DNA of 64,000 nt from Chloroflexi bacterium 44-23 (lineage in GTDB: Bacteria; Chloroflexota; Anaerolineae; Anaerolineales; Anaerolineaceae), in assembly GCA_001899005.1 (NCBI GenBank), contig MKUW01000028.1:276022-340021 (forward strand), in the 5' to 3' direction. Each line of letters begins with the position of its first letter. Position 1 is the stretch's first letter. A program made the position numbers and the translations under genes. The notes under the pieces were generated by a model, which saw nothing but the letters and a program-made list of their open reading frames with translations, ran no database searches and was not told where the DNA came from. This document shows, in pieces, positions 1 to 7,877 of this stretch.

Positions 1-256
1 TATCAAACACCTGTTGAATTTCAAGCAAGACTTTCTCCCGCTCTGCAGGGTCATCTCCGCGGACTGCCGTAATTAAACAGGAGTTAAGATGCCCTTCCAG
101 AATCTTGCTGCTGATTTTATTCAAAGAAGCTTGTACTGCTTGAATCTGGCGGATGATATCGACACAATAAGCATCATCAGCCACCATGCGTTGAATGCCA
201 CGCAAGTGTCCTTCAGTGATTTTTAATCGGTGGGCAATATCTTCATGATTGTGCAT
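1..256 (-). CDS. CsoR/RcnR-family (DUF156) metal-sensing repressor, 3' part beyond window
   Basis: Translating the minus strand from an ATG at 256 gives an open frame that runs off the left edge, so only the first 85 residues are seen. They show the four-helix CsoR/RcnR type: an early Cys in an AYCVD context, then a helix with HLNSC (His-x3-Cys). This reproduces the Cys-His-Cys copper-ligand pattern of CsoR rather than the His-rich RcnR pattern. Such proteins repress copper (or sulfide/formaldehyde) response genes and release DNA when loaded. An AGGAGT ribosome site lies 7 nt upstream and a C/G-tract palindrome lies just before it (271-297), as expected for autoregulation. The regulated partner, usually a copper ATPase or chaperone, would be outside the window. 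Confidence 0.88.
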   Translation of the reverse strand, partial: MHNHEDIAHRLKITEGHLRGIQRMVADDAYCVDIIRQIQAVQASLNKISSKILEGHLNSCLITAVRGDDPAEREKVLLEIQQVFD

Positions 257-270
257 CGTTTACTCCTTTT

Positions 271-297
271 ATCCCCCCCAGGGGGGAGGGGTAGGAT
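271..297. promoter_or_regulatory. Candidate CsoR operator
   Basis: A run of seven C, one A and six G (273-286), flanked by AT on one side and GAGGGGTAGGAT on the other, forms a near-palindrome immediately upstream of the CsoR-type gene's ribosome site. CsoR operators in other bacteria are C-tract/G-tract palindromes ending in TA-rich bases. The match in position and composition supports autoregulation. Binding itself is inferred. Confidence 0.6.
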
Positions 298-521
298 CCA
301 TTATAAAACGATCAATTAAGCTTGTCAAGTAGATTTCATAAAGAATGGTAGCCAGACTTGATTTAGACAGAATCCTTTCCACGTAAGATAACCTGGAATT
401 ATTATGAGTTTTCGTAACTACTCAGATTTACAAAAAATGATGGCAGCGAGCAGTAATTTTCTGTTTTATGAACATTCTACTTAAATGAGATTGTCACGTC
501 ACCAAAGACAAGGACGGTGGC

Positions 522-833
522 TGCTCATAACAAAAAGCTGTGATAGTTTGGTGCTTTACAAACTACCTTGAGAAAAAAGTCAAAAGGCTCTCCTTCCGAG
601 GAGTATTATGTCTCCTTCACGTGAGATCTTTCGTAAGGGCGAAGCATCCGGAAAACCATCCTATCTTGTAAAAACACACTCATCGCGGATGCTTCGCCCA
701 TCAGCCGGCTGCTCCGGCCCATACCATAAATAAGTGGCGGTTTCGCGCGTTACAACCATTCCCTATGTCTTGCCCTGCATTTGGTAATGTTATTTCATCC
801 TCGAATACCACCTTTCGGCGGTATAGCCGAATC
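522..833 (+). repeat. Dispersed repeat family, full-length copy A
   Basis: A roughly 312-bp unit begins TGCTCATAACAAAAAG and ends near the GCCGAATC segment at 826-833. It carries a perfect 14-bp inverted repeat (GGGCGAAGCATCCG at 637-650, its complement at 686-699) with a 35-nt loop. A truncated second copy follows in tandem at 834, and a full inverted copy lies at 34561-34868. Open frames across it share an SREIFRKGEASGKP-like translation, but these look like by-products of a conserved nucleotide sequence, because no start or ribosome site is conserved. No transposase is present. Confidence 0.8.
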
Positions 834-1043
834 TGCTCAAAACAAAAAGCAGTGATAGTTTGGTGCGTTACGAACTAACTTGTAAAATAGAAAGTAAAAA
901 GGCTTTCCTTCCGAGGAGTATGATGATCCTTTCGCGTGAGATCTTTCGTAAGGGCGAAGCATCCGGAAAACCATCCTATCTTGTAAAAACACACTCATCG
1001 CGGATGCTTCGCCCATCAGCCGGCTGCTGCTCATTACAAAAAA
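834..1043 (+). repeat. Dispersed repeat family, truncated tandem copy B
   Basis: The unit restarts at 834 directly after copy A. It keeps the conserved left part and the same 14-bp inverted repeat (952-965 and 1001-1014). At 1027 it breaks off after CGGCTGC and runs into a third unit start (TGCTCATTACAAAAAAC). The array is therefore one full unit, one of about 194 bp and a third remnant, which suggests unequal crossing-over or slippage. Confidence 0.72.
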
Positions 1044-1156
1044 CAAACGTCGCAACTTAACCACTCTCAAAAATGGGTTCTCTTGCTCCAATTCACTCCG
1101 GGCTTTTCGACTTGGTGGAGCCCGCCCATTTTACCAATTTGTTTTTTCTTCTTTTG

Positions 1157-1191
1157 ATGACGCTCTGCGTCATTGCATGGTCTCGCAATGA
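1157..1191. repeat. Two overlapping, mutually exclusive hairpins
   Basis: ATGACGC (1157-1163) pairs with GCGTCAT (1167-1173) around a 3-nt loop. TCATTGC (1170-1176) pairs with GCAATGA (1185-1191). The two stems share bases 1170-1173, so only one can form at a time. The element lies 120 bp before the LytR-CpsA-Psr gene, outside its predicted leaderless transcript, so it is more likely a small intergenic repeat than an attenuator. Confidence 0.5.
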
Positions 1192-1272
1192 CATGGCTGA
1201 GCAGTTATGAATTTTTATTAAACAAATTACCCAATTCAAATATGATCAACATTGCCATGCCCCTTCCCCATC

Positions 1273-1301
1273 TTCACGCTTTGAGCGCTATGAAGTAAAA
1301 T
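1273..1301 (+). promoter_or_regulatory. Promoter of the LytR-CpsA-Psr gene (leaderless)
   Basis: TTCACG (1273-1278), a 17-bp spacer and TAAAAT (1296-1301) precede the ATG at 1310 by only 8 nt. There is no Shine-Dalgarno sequence, so transcription would start at or next to the start codon. Confidence 0.55.
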
Positions 1302-1309
1302 GCCTTAAT

Positions 1310-2374
1310 ATGAGTAATGAAAAGAAAGCCCAAACCATCAACAATAGAAAATATGAAGACTGGCAAGCCCGTACCAGACCGAATTCCACCCAATGGGATC
1401 CTACTGAAGCAGATACGCAACCGTATACTACCCAACCCGAGTTCCCTCCACACACTGAAGACAATACTATCGAACGCTTGCAGCCAATTCGCATTTCTAA
1501 CACGCGTGCTCCAATTCAAAAGAGCCAATCACCAAAAGCACCACGAAAAAGAAGCCGTGGCTGCGGCTGCTGTTTTTGGATCATTTTAATCCCAGTTTTG
1601 TTGGTACTGGTGGCCGCTCTCATCTTCCCTGGCCGTACGAATATCCTTATTCTGGGCATCGACCGCGCCCCGGAAGGCACAGATATCGGTCGCTCGGATA
1701 CCAACATCATTCTCGGTATTAACCCTCCTCAGGCGCAGGTCAATATGCTTTCCATACCGCGTGATCTGTGGGTCAACATTCCCAACGTCGGTGAAAACAG
1801 AATAAACACCGCCCACTTTTTTGCGGAAGGCGTCCAAAAGGGATCCGGCCCGTATGCTGCTATGGATACAGTTCGCCAAAATTTTGGGGTGACCATTGAC
1901 TATTTTGCCCGCATACGTTTCAACGGCTTGAAGGAAATTGTCAACGCGATGGGCGGAATCACACTCACCTTGGATGAACCCATGTCCGGTTATGAAGCCG
2001 GACAAATCACACTGGATGGCGATCAGGCACTCGCTTTCGCCCGTGATCGCTCGGGAAGCGATGATTTTTTCCGCATGCAGCGAGGTCAAATGGTCATCAC
2101 CGCTGCGGTTAAAAAATTGCTTAATCCGCTCACCTGGTTACGTTTACCCATTATTGTCCCAACCGTTTTTCGGGCAGTGGATACAAACGTACCCATATGG
2201 GAAATGCCGCGTGTAGGAGTTGCACTCATTCGAGCGGTTCTGACAGACAACCTCAATACAAAAACCATCACACGTGAAATGGTTATCCCTTACACCACCG
2301 ATCAAGGCGCCAATATCCTGCTTCCAATCTGGGAGGCGATCAACCCGCTTTTATTCGAAATGTTTGGAGAGTAG
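1310..2374 (+). CDS. LytR-CpsA-Psr (LCP) family cell-wall polymer ligase
   Basis: This 354-residue protein has a long polar cytoplasmic arm (residues 1-85, rich in Thr, Pro and Gln), a Cys/Arg-flanked membrane helix at about 89-107 and an extracytoplasmic LCP domain. The domain shows NILILGIDRA (111-120), the Arg-Ser-Asp segment soon after it, and SIPRDLWV near 148-155. These are the acidic and arginine residues that bind the polyprenyl pyrophosphate head group in the family. LCP enzymes transfer secondary polymers or glycans from lipid carriers to peptidoglycan or protein. A later FARDRSGSDDFFRMQRGQ segment is the conserved Arg-rich LCP motif. The gene stands alone, with its own predicted leaderless promoter. 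Family assignment is firm; the polymer transferred is unknown. Confidence 0.92.
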   Translation: MSNEKKAQTINNRKYEDWQARTRPNSTQWDPTEADTQPYTTQPEFPPHTEDNTIERLQPIRISNTRAPIQKSQSPKAPRKRSRGCGCCFWIILIPVLLVLVAALIFPGRTNILILGIDRAPEGTDIGRSDTNIILGINPPQAQVNMLSIPRDLWVNIPNVGENRINTAHFFAEGVQKGSGPYAAMDTVRQNFGVTIDYFARIRFNGLKEIVNAMGGITLTLDEPMSGYEAGQITLDGDQALAFARDRSGSDDFFRMQRGQMVITAAVKKLLNPLTWLRLPIIVPTVFRAVDTNVPIWEMPRVGVALIRAVLTDNLNTKTITREMVIPYTTDQGANILLPIWEAINPLLFEMFGE

Positions 2375-2386
2375 AAAGAGGTTTTA

Positions 2387-3148
2387 TTAATCACCACCAA
2401 CATTTTGTACCTGGCGCAGATACTCCCAATTCTCATCGTTTTCGAGAGTGATCACCCGGAAGACTTCGCCATATTGAATTTCCTGGCCAGCGCCATGTTC
2501 GCTGGCCCACTGTCGCACCATTTCTTCCGGATCTGATTTTGGAAATTGGCTGACATGCGCCTTTAAAGCCCACAATTTTTGCTCCATTGTATCGCTGATG
2601 TCGACTACGGCTTGGCTTTGATGATGCCCTGAGATGAACACCTTGCGCACTTTGTGGGCTTTAAACCCTTCTTGTAGAAATTCTTCGAACAGGTTGGGTT
2701 GACCGGCGGCTGGAAAGACGGCATCCAGAGCGGCAGTAGCTGCCGCGCGATGATCAGGGTGGTTAATGTACGTATCCGATGCAAAAATAACAGTGGGGTC
2801 ACTGGTAATAACAACTTCAGGGCGAAAACGTCTTATTTCTCGCACCAGGCGCCGGCGTAGATCTAATGTCGGCTGCAAAAGCCCATCCGGTTCTCTTAAG
2901 AAAATGATTTCCTCTGCTCCGGCTCTTTCGGCTGCGACGCGCGCTTCCTGTTCTCGAATCTGTGCTGCTTTGGCACGTGTCATTCCCGGTGTGGCAATGC
3001 CAACATCACCACTGGTACACAAGACATAACTGACTTTGCAGCCAGCCTTGGTCCATTTAATCACTGTCCCGGCACAAGAAAACTCGATATCATCAGGATG
3101 CGCCATAATGGCCATCGCTCGTTCAGGAATATAGTTAATGATTTCCAT
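2387..3148 (-). CDS. PIG-L/LmbE-family N-acetylglucosaminyl deacetylase-like protein
   Basis: This 253-residue protein carries the zinc-binding signature AHPDD near the N terminus (AIMAHPDDIEFSCAGT) and a later HPDHRAA segment, as in LmbE/BshB/MshB deacetylases that remove acetyl groups from GlcNAc conjugates. The frame stays open upstream to a TTG at 3175, but the ATG at 3148, behind a purine-rich GGAAAGAAG stretch, is the more natural start. It converges on the LCP gene with a 12-bp gap. The substrate is unknown: thiol-precursor, lipid or exopolysaccharide deacetylation are all possible for this family. Confidence 0.88.
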   Translation of the reverse strand: MEIINYIPERAMAIMAHPDDIEFSCAGTVIKWTKAGCKVSYVLCTSGDVGIATPGMTRAKAAQIREQEARVAAERAGAEEIIFLREPDGLLQPTLDLRRRLVREIRRFRPEVVITSDPTVIFASDTYINHPDHRAAATAALDAVFPAAGQPNLFEEFLQEGFKAHKVRKVFISGHHQSQAVVDISDTMEQKLWALKAHVSQFPKSDPEEMVRQWASEHGAGQEIQYGEVFRVITLENDENWEYLRQVQNVGGD

Positions 3149-3608
3149 ACAATTCTTCTTTCCAATTTCTCCCAATCATTTGCCATGTTTTGGTTTACCA
3201 ATTTACTGGATCAGGAAAAAAATATTGATCTTTTATAGTTTGAGTTTCCCACTTAATCCCATTTTTTGCAATTGTTGCTGTCACAGGTTGGCACGCAGGT
3301 GGAACTGTTAGTCTACCAGATAGTAGGCAACGAATTTTTAAAGTGTAGAATACGGTCACCCTAATAAAAAACAATCCGATCGGGTTTATCCAAAAAGAAT
3401 CCAGGTATACAAAGGGATCTGATTTTTATTCCCTCTCAGACCAATTTTTTTTTGCAAAAAAGAAATAACAGGAAAATAGTAACAATCCTTCAAGAATCAA
3501 ACATTAAAAACAAATATCAGATCTTAAAGAACAAACACCTGTCATTTGCCATTTTTAACCATCTTTTCAGAATCACACATTTCTGGAAGATGACACGCTA
3601 TGTCTATC
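3149..3608. other. 460-bp AT-rich intergenic region, no gene seen
   Basis: This stretch separates the divergently placed 5' end of the PIG-L gene and the 3' end of the diguanylate cyclase gene. It is AT-rich with several A and T runs. A 67-codon open frame on the plus strand begins with TTG, lacks a ribosome site and overlaps the next gene, so it is not called. No hairpin or repeat stood out. Confidence 0.5.
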
Positions 3609-5684
3609 TTAAGGATTCTTCCAGACACTCACAGCATTACGACCATAATTTTTAGCAGCTAACAAGGCTTGATCAGCATTTTCCAATACAATTTCCAATG
3701 AGGTTTCCTTATCCAGTGCTTTGTCAGCCACTCCAATGCTGATTGTCAGGGAGATTTCACCTTTATCTGTTATGAATGGGCGATCGGTAATGGAGGCGCG
3801 CATTCGATCTGCAATCATCAGGCCACTCTCAGTATCAGTTTCGGGCAATAAAATGACGAACTCTTCGCCTCCATATCTACCGATAAAATCGGAGGAGCGT
3901 AAGCAGGCTTGAAAGCGATCGGAGATTTGTTGCAAAACCTGGTCGCCGGTCAGATGGCCAAACCTATCATTAACCTGTTTAAAATAATCAATATCTATCA
4001 TCAGAATGGAAAGCACGTGCTGATAGCGATTGGCACGATCAAATTCTTTCTGCGCCAATTGGAAAAAATGGCGACGGTTAAATAAACCGGTCAGTGAATC
4101 GACTGTGGCCAGTTGTTCGGCATTTTCATACAATCGTGCCCGTTCCAGTGCTGCGCTAAAGGTATCACCAACTGTCTGCAGCAGGCGTATTTCATCACCA
4201 CTGAAAACGACATTAGGCGCCATTACCAGGTTAAGAATTCCTAACTGCCTCTCACCCAAGTGTAATGGTATACTGATCAACCCTGAATAAGTTATGGAAA
4301 TTTCTCTTAATATTTCACACGGGATGAACGCCACAGGTTCAAGATATTCGCCCTTCATAAATCGTGAGAATGAATGGCAAGGCGGGCAATAAGGAGTACG
4401 GTCAAAACGTTCCTGAAGAAGGGGCGGGAGATGGTAACCACCTTCGAATCTGGGTTGCCCATGAATATCAGCCAAAATGAGATAGGCAAAGCGGGCACCA
4501 ACAATTGTGGCAATACGTTCCAAGCCGGAAAGTTTGACACTGGCAACATCAACAGATTGATTGAGAAACTCCGCCACTTTGCGCAGCGCATCCAACTGAA
4601 CAGCACGATCTTCAGCAGTCGTTCGCGAAACTTGTTCTGCAATTTTTGAAGCTTGCTCTTCGGTGACATCACGCATGGTAACCACGCGATCATTTTCATG
4701 ATTACGATCATCAATTAATGAGCACGAGAGTGAATAAATTAATACCTGATCGTTTGTGGTTACTTGAAGTTCCAAATTCTGATCAGGCGAGATGCTTGCC
4801 AAGGGCGTCCAGGGAGAATCCTGGGCAAGCAATGTCAAAAAATTTTCACCAATGCTGGTAGAGCGCTCCAATCCTAAAAGATCAAGCGCCAATTGATTGG
4901 CCTGTAACAATCGGCCTTCCTCATCGATAACCAACAGTCCATCACGAAGGCTCTCCAACAAGCGCTGATAGTAAAATGGCGATAGATCAAAAAGACGATA
5001 GCGGTAGATAGCCAGGCCAACCAGGACCCCTCCCAATGTGAAACTAAATTGAGGAGCATTAAATCCAAACGCACTTTGAGGTCTCAGCATGGCAACAATA
5101 TTGAGGATTAATGGAATCGAAATTCCGATCATTAATGTTCTTGCCTGGCGCAGATAAGCCCTGCTTTTTTGCTTTAAATTCCTGGCAACACCCCACAGTG
5201 CAAGAAGCAGACAAGAATAAGCAAATAGCCAGTACATCCAGTAAGCCGAACCCAATCTAAATTGTATCGGAACAATGTTGTTATCAAGATTAATTTGCAA
5301 ACTATCCCAAATATAACCGACCATACGGTTGTTAAAACTTGAAGCAATAAAACCAGCTGGGAATAAAAAAAGCAGAAATCTGCGCCAACCATGTATCCAA
5401 CGCCGGTATCCTTTGTATTGCATAATAAAAAGTAGAAATGCCGGGGGTACAAGAACTTGAAAAACCCACTCCCAACGCAAAGCAATTAACGCTGATTCAG
5501 CTGTATCCGCCATGAAAAGCGCCAAATGGGTCAGGCACCAGCCGACCGTTAAAAACATCCAGATACCAAATACTTTGATGCCATCTCCTTCACGGATTCG
5601 AAAAGCATATACGACAAAGGCAATCGCAAGTATCGCTGTTAGTGAAATTATGAAAAAGTAGAAAAGAAAAACAAATTGTGCCAT
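3609..5684 (-). CDS. Membrane diguanylate cyclase: 7TM sensor, PAS, GAF, GGDEF
   Basis: This 691-residue protein starts with about seven hydrophobic segments (residues 1-230) of the histidine-kinase-N-terminal 7TM type. A PAS-like segment follows (around 235-350, with LLVIDEEGRLLQANQLALDLLG), then a GAF domain (about 365-520) and a C-terminal GGDEF domain. The active site reads GGEEF at 605-609. An RSSD inhibitory I-site sits exactly five residues before it, so the enzyme should make c-di-GMP from two GTP and be feedback-inhibited. A GGGTGGGGG stretch precedes the ATG. The gene is monocistronic in appearance. The sensed signal is unknown; the membrane module and two cytoplasmic sensor folds suggest several inputs. 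Confidence 0.92.
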   Translation of the reverse strand: MAQFVFLFYFFIISLTAILAIAFVVYAFRIREGDGIKVFGIWMFLTVGWCLTHLALFMADTAESALIALRWEWVFQVLVPPAFLLFIMQYKGYRRWIHGWRRFLLFLFPAGFIASSFNNRMVGYIWDSLQINLDNNIVPIQFRLGSAYWMYWLFAYSCLLLALWGVARNLKQKSRAYLRQARTLMIGISIPLILNIVAMLRPQSAFGFNAPQFSFTLGGVLVGLAIYRYRLFDLSPFYYQRLLESLRDGLLVIDEEGRLLQANQLALDLLGLERSTSIGENFLTLLAQDSPWTPLASISPDQNLELQVTTNDQVLIYSLSCSLIDDRNHENDRVVTMRDVTEEQASKIAEQVSRTTAEDRAVQLDALRKVAEFLNQSVDVASVKLSGLERIATIVGARFAYLILADIHGQPRFEGGYHLPPLLQERFDRTPYCPPCHSFSRFMKGEYLEPVAFIPCEILREISITYSGLISIPLHLGERQLGILNLVMAPNVVFSGDEIRLLQTVGDTFSAALERARLYENAEQLATVDSLTGLFNRRHFFQLAQKEFDRANRYQHVLSILMIDIDYFKQVNDRFGHLTGDQVLQQISDRFQACLRSSDFIGRYGGEEFVILLPETDTESGLMIADRMRASITDRPFITDKGEISLTISIGVADKALDKETSLEIVLENADQALLAAKNYGRNAVSVWKNP

Positions 5685-5768
5685 CCCCCACCCAGGAAAG
5701 AATGAATTTCCTATATTTTATCTAATTATAATGGGATTTTGAATTAAAAAAATGTAAATACCCGAACA

Positions 5769-5781
5769 ATCACATTGTGAT
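5769..5781. repeat. 13-bp perfect palindrome upstream of the diguanylate cyclase gene
   Basis: ATCACA-T-TGTGAT lies between the stop of the YgiT-type gene and the 5' region of the diguanylate cyclase gene. The half-site order (TCACA then TGTGA) is the reverse of a CRP-type site. It could be a small operator, but a chance palindrome cannot be excluded. Confidence 0.35.
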
Positions 5782-6104
5782 CAATCAGTTTGATGTGGCC
5801 GGCGTGAACGTGCATTTGTAAGTTTGGCTGGATTATTTTTGCGCCCCCTGGAAACAGGTTTGCCCAAATTGGCATTCAACATTAAGTAGACTTGATTGAG
5901 TGCCTTTTGGTCGTAATCATATCGTTTACATACATTACAGACCCAACAAGGGAAATCTGGCACGGTAATTAACTCGTTACCCACATAGGTGTAATAAGTT
6001 ACTTTCTTCAACTCGTATTTTCCCACTTGGCAATCAGGGCAGGTCATCTTGTTGTTTTGTGTTTCTATCTTCATCATCAGAATAATACCATTAATTGGCA
6101 GCAT
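5781..6104 (-). CDS. YgiT-type zinc-finger protein (MqsA-antitoxin-like N-terminal fold)
   Basis: This small protein has a CPDC...CNVC zinc ribbon whose spacing and interior (a TYVGNELITVPDFPCWVC-like segment) match the YgiT/MqsA N-terminal zinc finger, followed by a basic tail ending in RSRRPHQTD. In MqsA antitoxins this domain is followed by an HTH. Here no clear HTH and no adjacent mRNA interferase gene are seen, so it is better treated as a stand-alone YgiT-type protein. The first ATG overlaps the end of the signal peptidase gene by 14 bp, suggesting one transcript with translational coupling. ATGs at 6077 and 6074 are alternative starts that would trim the unconserved first ten residues. 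Confidence 0.75.
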   Translation of the reverse strand: MLPINGIILMMKIETQNNKMTCPDCQVGKYELKKVTYYTYVGNELITVPDFPCWVCNVCKRYDYDQKALNQVYLMLNANLGKPVSRGRKNNPAKLTNARSRRPHQTD

Positions 6105-6684
6105 TAACCGCTAAAGGGTGATATAGGGTTTTAATCTGATCTAATGGCCAATAGACAATCAGCGCTTTACCGACGACATTTCCAACTGGCACATACCCCC
6201 AACTATGTGAATCAGAAGATTGGTTGCGATTATCGCCCAGAACAAAGAAATAACCTTCAGGAATCGTCCACGATCCATCATAAGCAGGTGGAGCGGCGAT
6301 ATAAGGTTCTACCAAGGCTTGGCCATTGATGAACACTCTGCCCCCTTCTACCTTAATCTCATCTCCCGGTAGGCCGATTAGACGCTTGATATAGTCTTCC
6401 TTCGGGTTGGCCGGATAATGAAACACGATGATATCACCGTAGTGCGGCTGACCAAGACGGTAAGCCAGTTTATTTATTAGCAATAATTCCCCTGGTTGTA
6501 AGGTGGGTTTCATACTTATATTCTCCACCCGCACGCGTGGGAAAAAGCTATCGATTAAAAAATAAAAAACCAGAGCCAATACCAGAGTCTGAAAAATCTC
6601 CAGAAAAAAGCTTGCTGTTTTCGATCTCTTCTTCGGTTCTTCTGAATTTAATATAACCGGCTGCTCCGGGCGTTGATCTACCAA
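6091..6684 (-). CDS. lepB: Signal peptidase I
   Basis: This 197-residue type I signal peptidase cleaves signal peptides from exported proteins at the outer face of the membrane. It has one N-terminal membrane helix (about 27-48), the catalytic serine in NISMKPTLQPG (Ser57), the general-base lysine in YIKRLIGLPGD (Lys100) and the GDNRNQSSDSHSWG box near 150-163. It begins with TTG at 6684, not ATG: a perfect AGGAGG lies 6 nt upstream and no in-frame ATG occurs before the conserved core. A single TM and compact size are typical of Gram-positive-like and Chloroflexota enzymes. The downstream YgiT-type gene overlaps its stop. Confidence 0.95.
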   Translation of the reverse strand: MVDQRPEQPVILNSEEPKKRSKTASFFLEIFQTLVLALVFYFLIDSFFPRVRVENISMKPTLQPGELLLINKLAYRLGQPHYGDIIVFHYPANPKEDYIKRLIGLPGDEIKVEGGRVFINGQALVEPYIAAPPAYDGSWTIPEGYFFVLGDNRNQSSDSHSWGYVPVGNVVGKALIVYWPLDQIKTLYHPLAVNAAN

Positions 6685-6785
6685 ATTTAGCCTCCTGACT
6701 ATTGGCTCATTGTATTATAAGATTACTTTCGGAGCGCGGCAAGAGGAAAGGTTATCTGCATCGCATACATAAGAGCAAGCAGACA

Positions 6786-7706
6786 TTATTCAATCTTTAA
6801 TCTGGTTCCACACACCCTGCAAAAAACGTCACCTTTATCTGCTCTTTTTCCACATTTATGGCAATAGATGACCTCGCCTTCAAAACTTACAGTTGCATGC
6901 CTTTTTCGTGCTGACTGCTTTTGATTTACTCTCAAACCAATTGGGTTCTTCCGGCTTTGAAGGTAAAAAAAGCCGCCGCCAATTAATAAAAGCAACCCTA
7001 AACCACCTAACAAATAAGGAAGCAACTCAGAGAACGGCAGGCGTCCTGGTGTTTGATCTGTCAAAGGCTGCGATGGCTGTACTGCCTGAGAAGTCGAGTT
7101 TGTTAAAACATCGTCTTTTTTTATATAATTAATATTTAAAGTAAATGGAGTGCCTGCAGGAACAAGGCCAAGGCTCGAAGTGAAATAAGTCAAACCATCA
7201 CCAGCCAAAGCGCCAGGTCCCATTTTTTCTTTAAAAGACATACTTTCAGCTGTCCTCGGTTTTTGGACTTCAAGGTTGAAATTATTCACCGTAAGGTCGC
7301 CAGCCCAACGAAAAGCAAAGGAACGCTCATCGCCATTTTTTACAATCGATGGGTCATAATATTCCACCCATATCTCCGTGTAAGGAGTAGTAAAAGTCAA
7401 TGTGTTCCAATCGCCCGAAACCTTGCTATCATAATCAAGCACATAGAGCTGACCATCCAATTCGCGCACGGCAACTGAATGTGGTGCACCGGCTGCAGCA
7501 GGGATACGAATCGAAATGCTAGCCGGTAATTTCACTTGCGGGGATAGAAAAATATCCTGAATTACCAAAACACTTGGTTCGTCATATTCTGGCCAAATTT
7601 TTACTATCAGTTGATCAATGGTCTGATCGGTTTGATCTGTCTGGGCATTTACAGGTGAAACGGCAAAAGAAAACAGAAGCAAACAGGTTAGCAAGAATCG
7701 GCGCAT
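6786..7706 (-). CDS. Exported membrane-anchored protein with C-terminal cytoplasmic zinc ribbon
   Basis: I do not recognise a named family. The 306-residue protein has a clear signal peptide (MRRFLLTCLLLFSFAVSPVNA), an extracytoplasmic domain of about 200 residues rich in beta-forming segments, a single membrane helix near 228-248 and a cytoplasmic tail ending in a zinc ribbon (CHKCG...CRVCG). This topology, outside beta domain plus inside zinc ribbon, suggests a sensor or carrier passing a signal across the membrane. AAGGAG lies 6 nt before the ATG. It lies upstream of, and in the same direction as, the lepB pair, with about 100 bp between. Confidence 0.7.
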   Translation of the reverse strand: MRRFLLTCLLLFSFAVSPVNAQTDQTDQTIDQLIVKIWPEYDEPSVLVIQDIFLSPQVKLPASISIRIPAAAGAPHSVAVRELDGQLYVLDYDSKVSGDWNTLTFTTPYTEIWVEYYDPSIVKNGDERSFAFRWAGDLTVNNFNLEVQKPRTAESMSFKEKMGPGALAGDGLTYFTSSLGLVPAGTPFTLNINYIKKDDVLTNSTSQAVQPSQPLTDQTPGRLPFSELLPYLLGGLGLLLLIGGGFFYLQSRKNPIGLRVNQKQSARKRHATVSFEGEVIYCHKCGKRADKGDVFCRVCGTRLKIE

Positions 7707-7877
7707 ATTTTCTCCTTAGAAAACATCTCTTTAATGCAATTTACTGATACATATTACCATGATTTGTCATTTTCTTCGGAGATTTTGGCAGTGCATCCAA
7801 TTTCAACGCCAGTTACCAGAATAGAATATTTGTGCACATCGTATTGAATCAGGTATAATCCTCTCGAGGAAAGCGTT

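Noticed and set aside
860..1060. 66-codon open frame sharing an SREIFRKGEASGKP translation with a frame at 34522-34791
   Set aside because: The similarity comes from the nucleotide repeat. The copies have different starts, no ribosome site and stops in different places, so these are not genes.
3452..3655. 67-codon plus-strand frame
   Set aside because: Starts at TTG in a T/A run and overlaps the 3' end of the diguanylate cyclase gene.
5781..6104. MqsA-type antitoxin of a toxin-antitoxin pair
   Set aside because: Only the YgiT-type zinc finger is seen; no HTH and no adjacent toxin gene.
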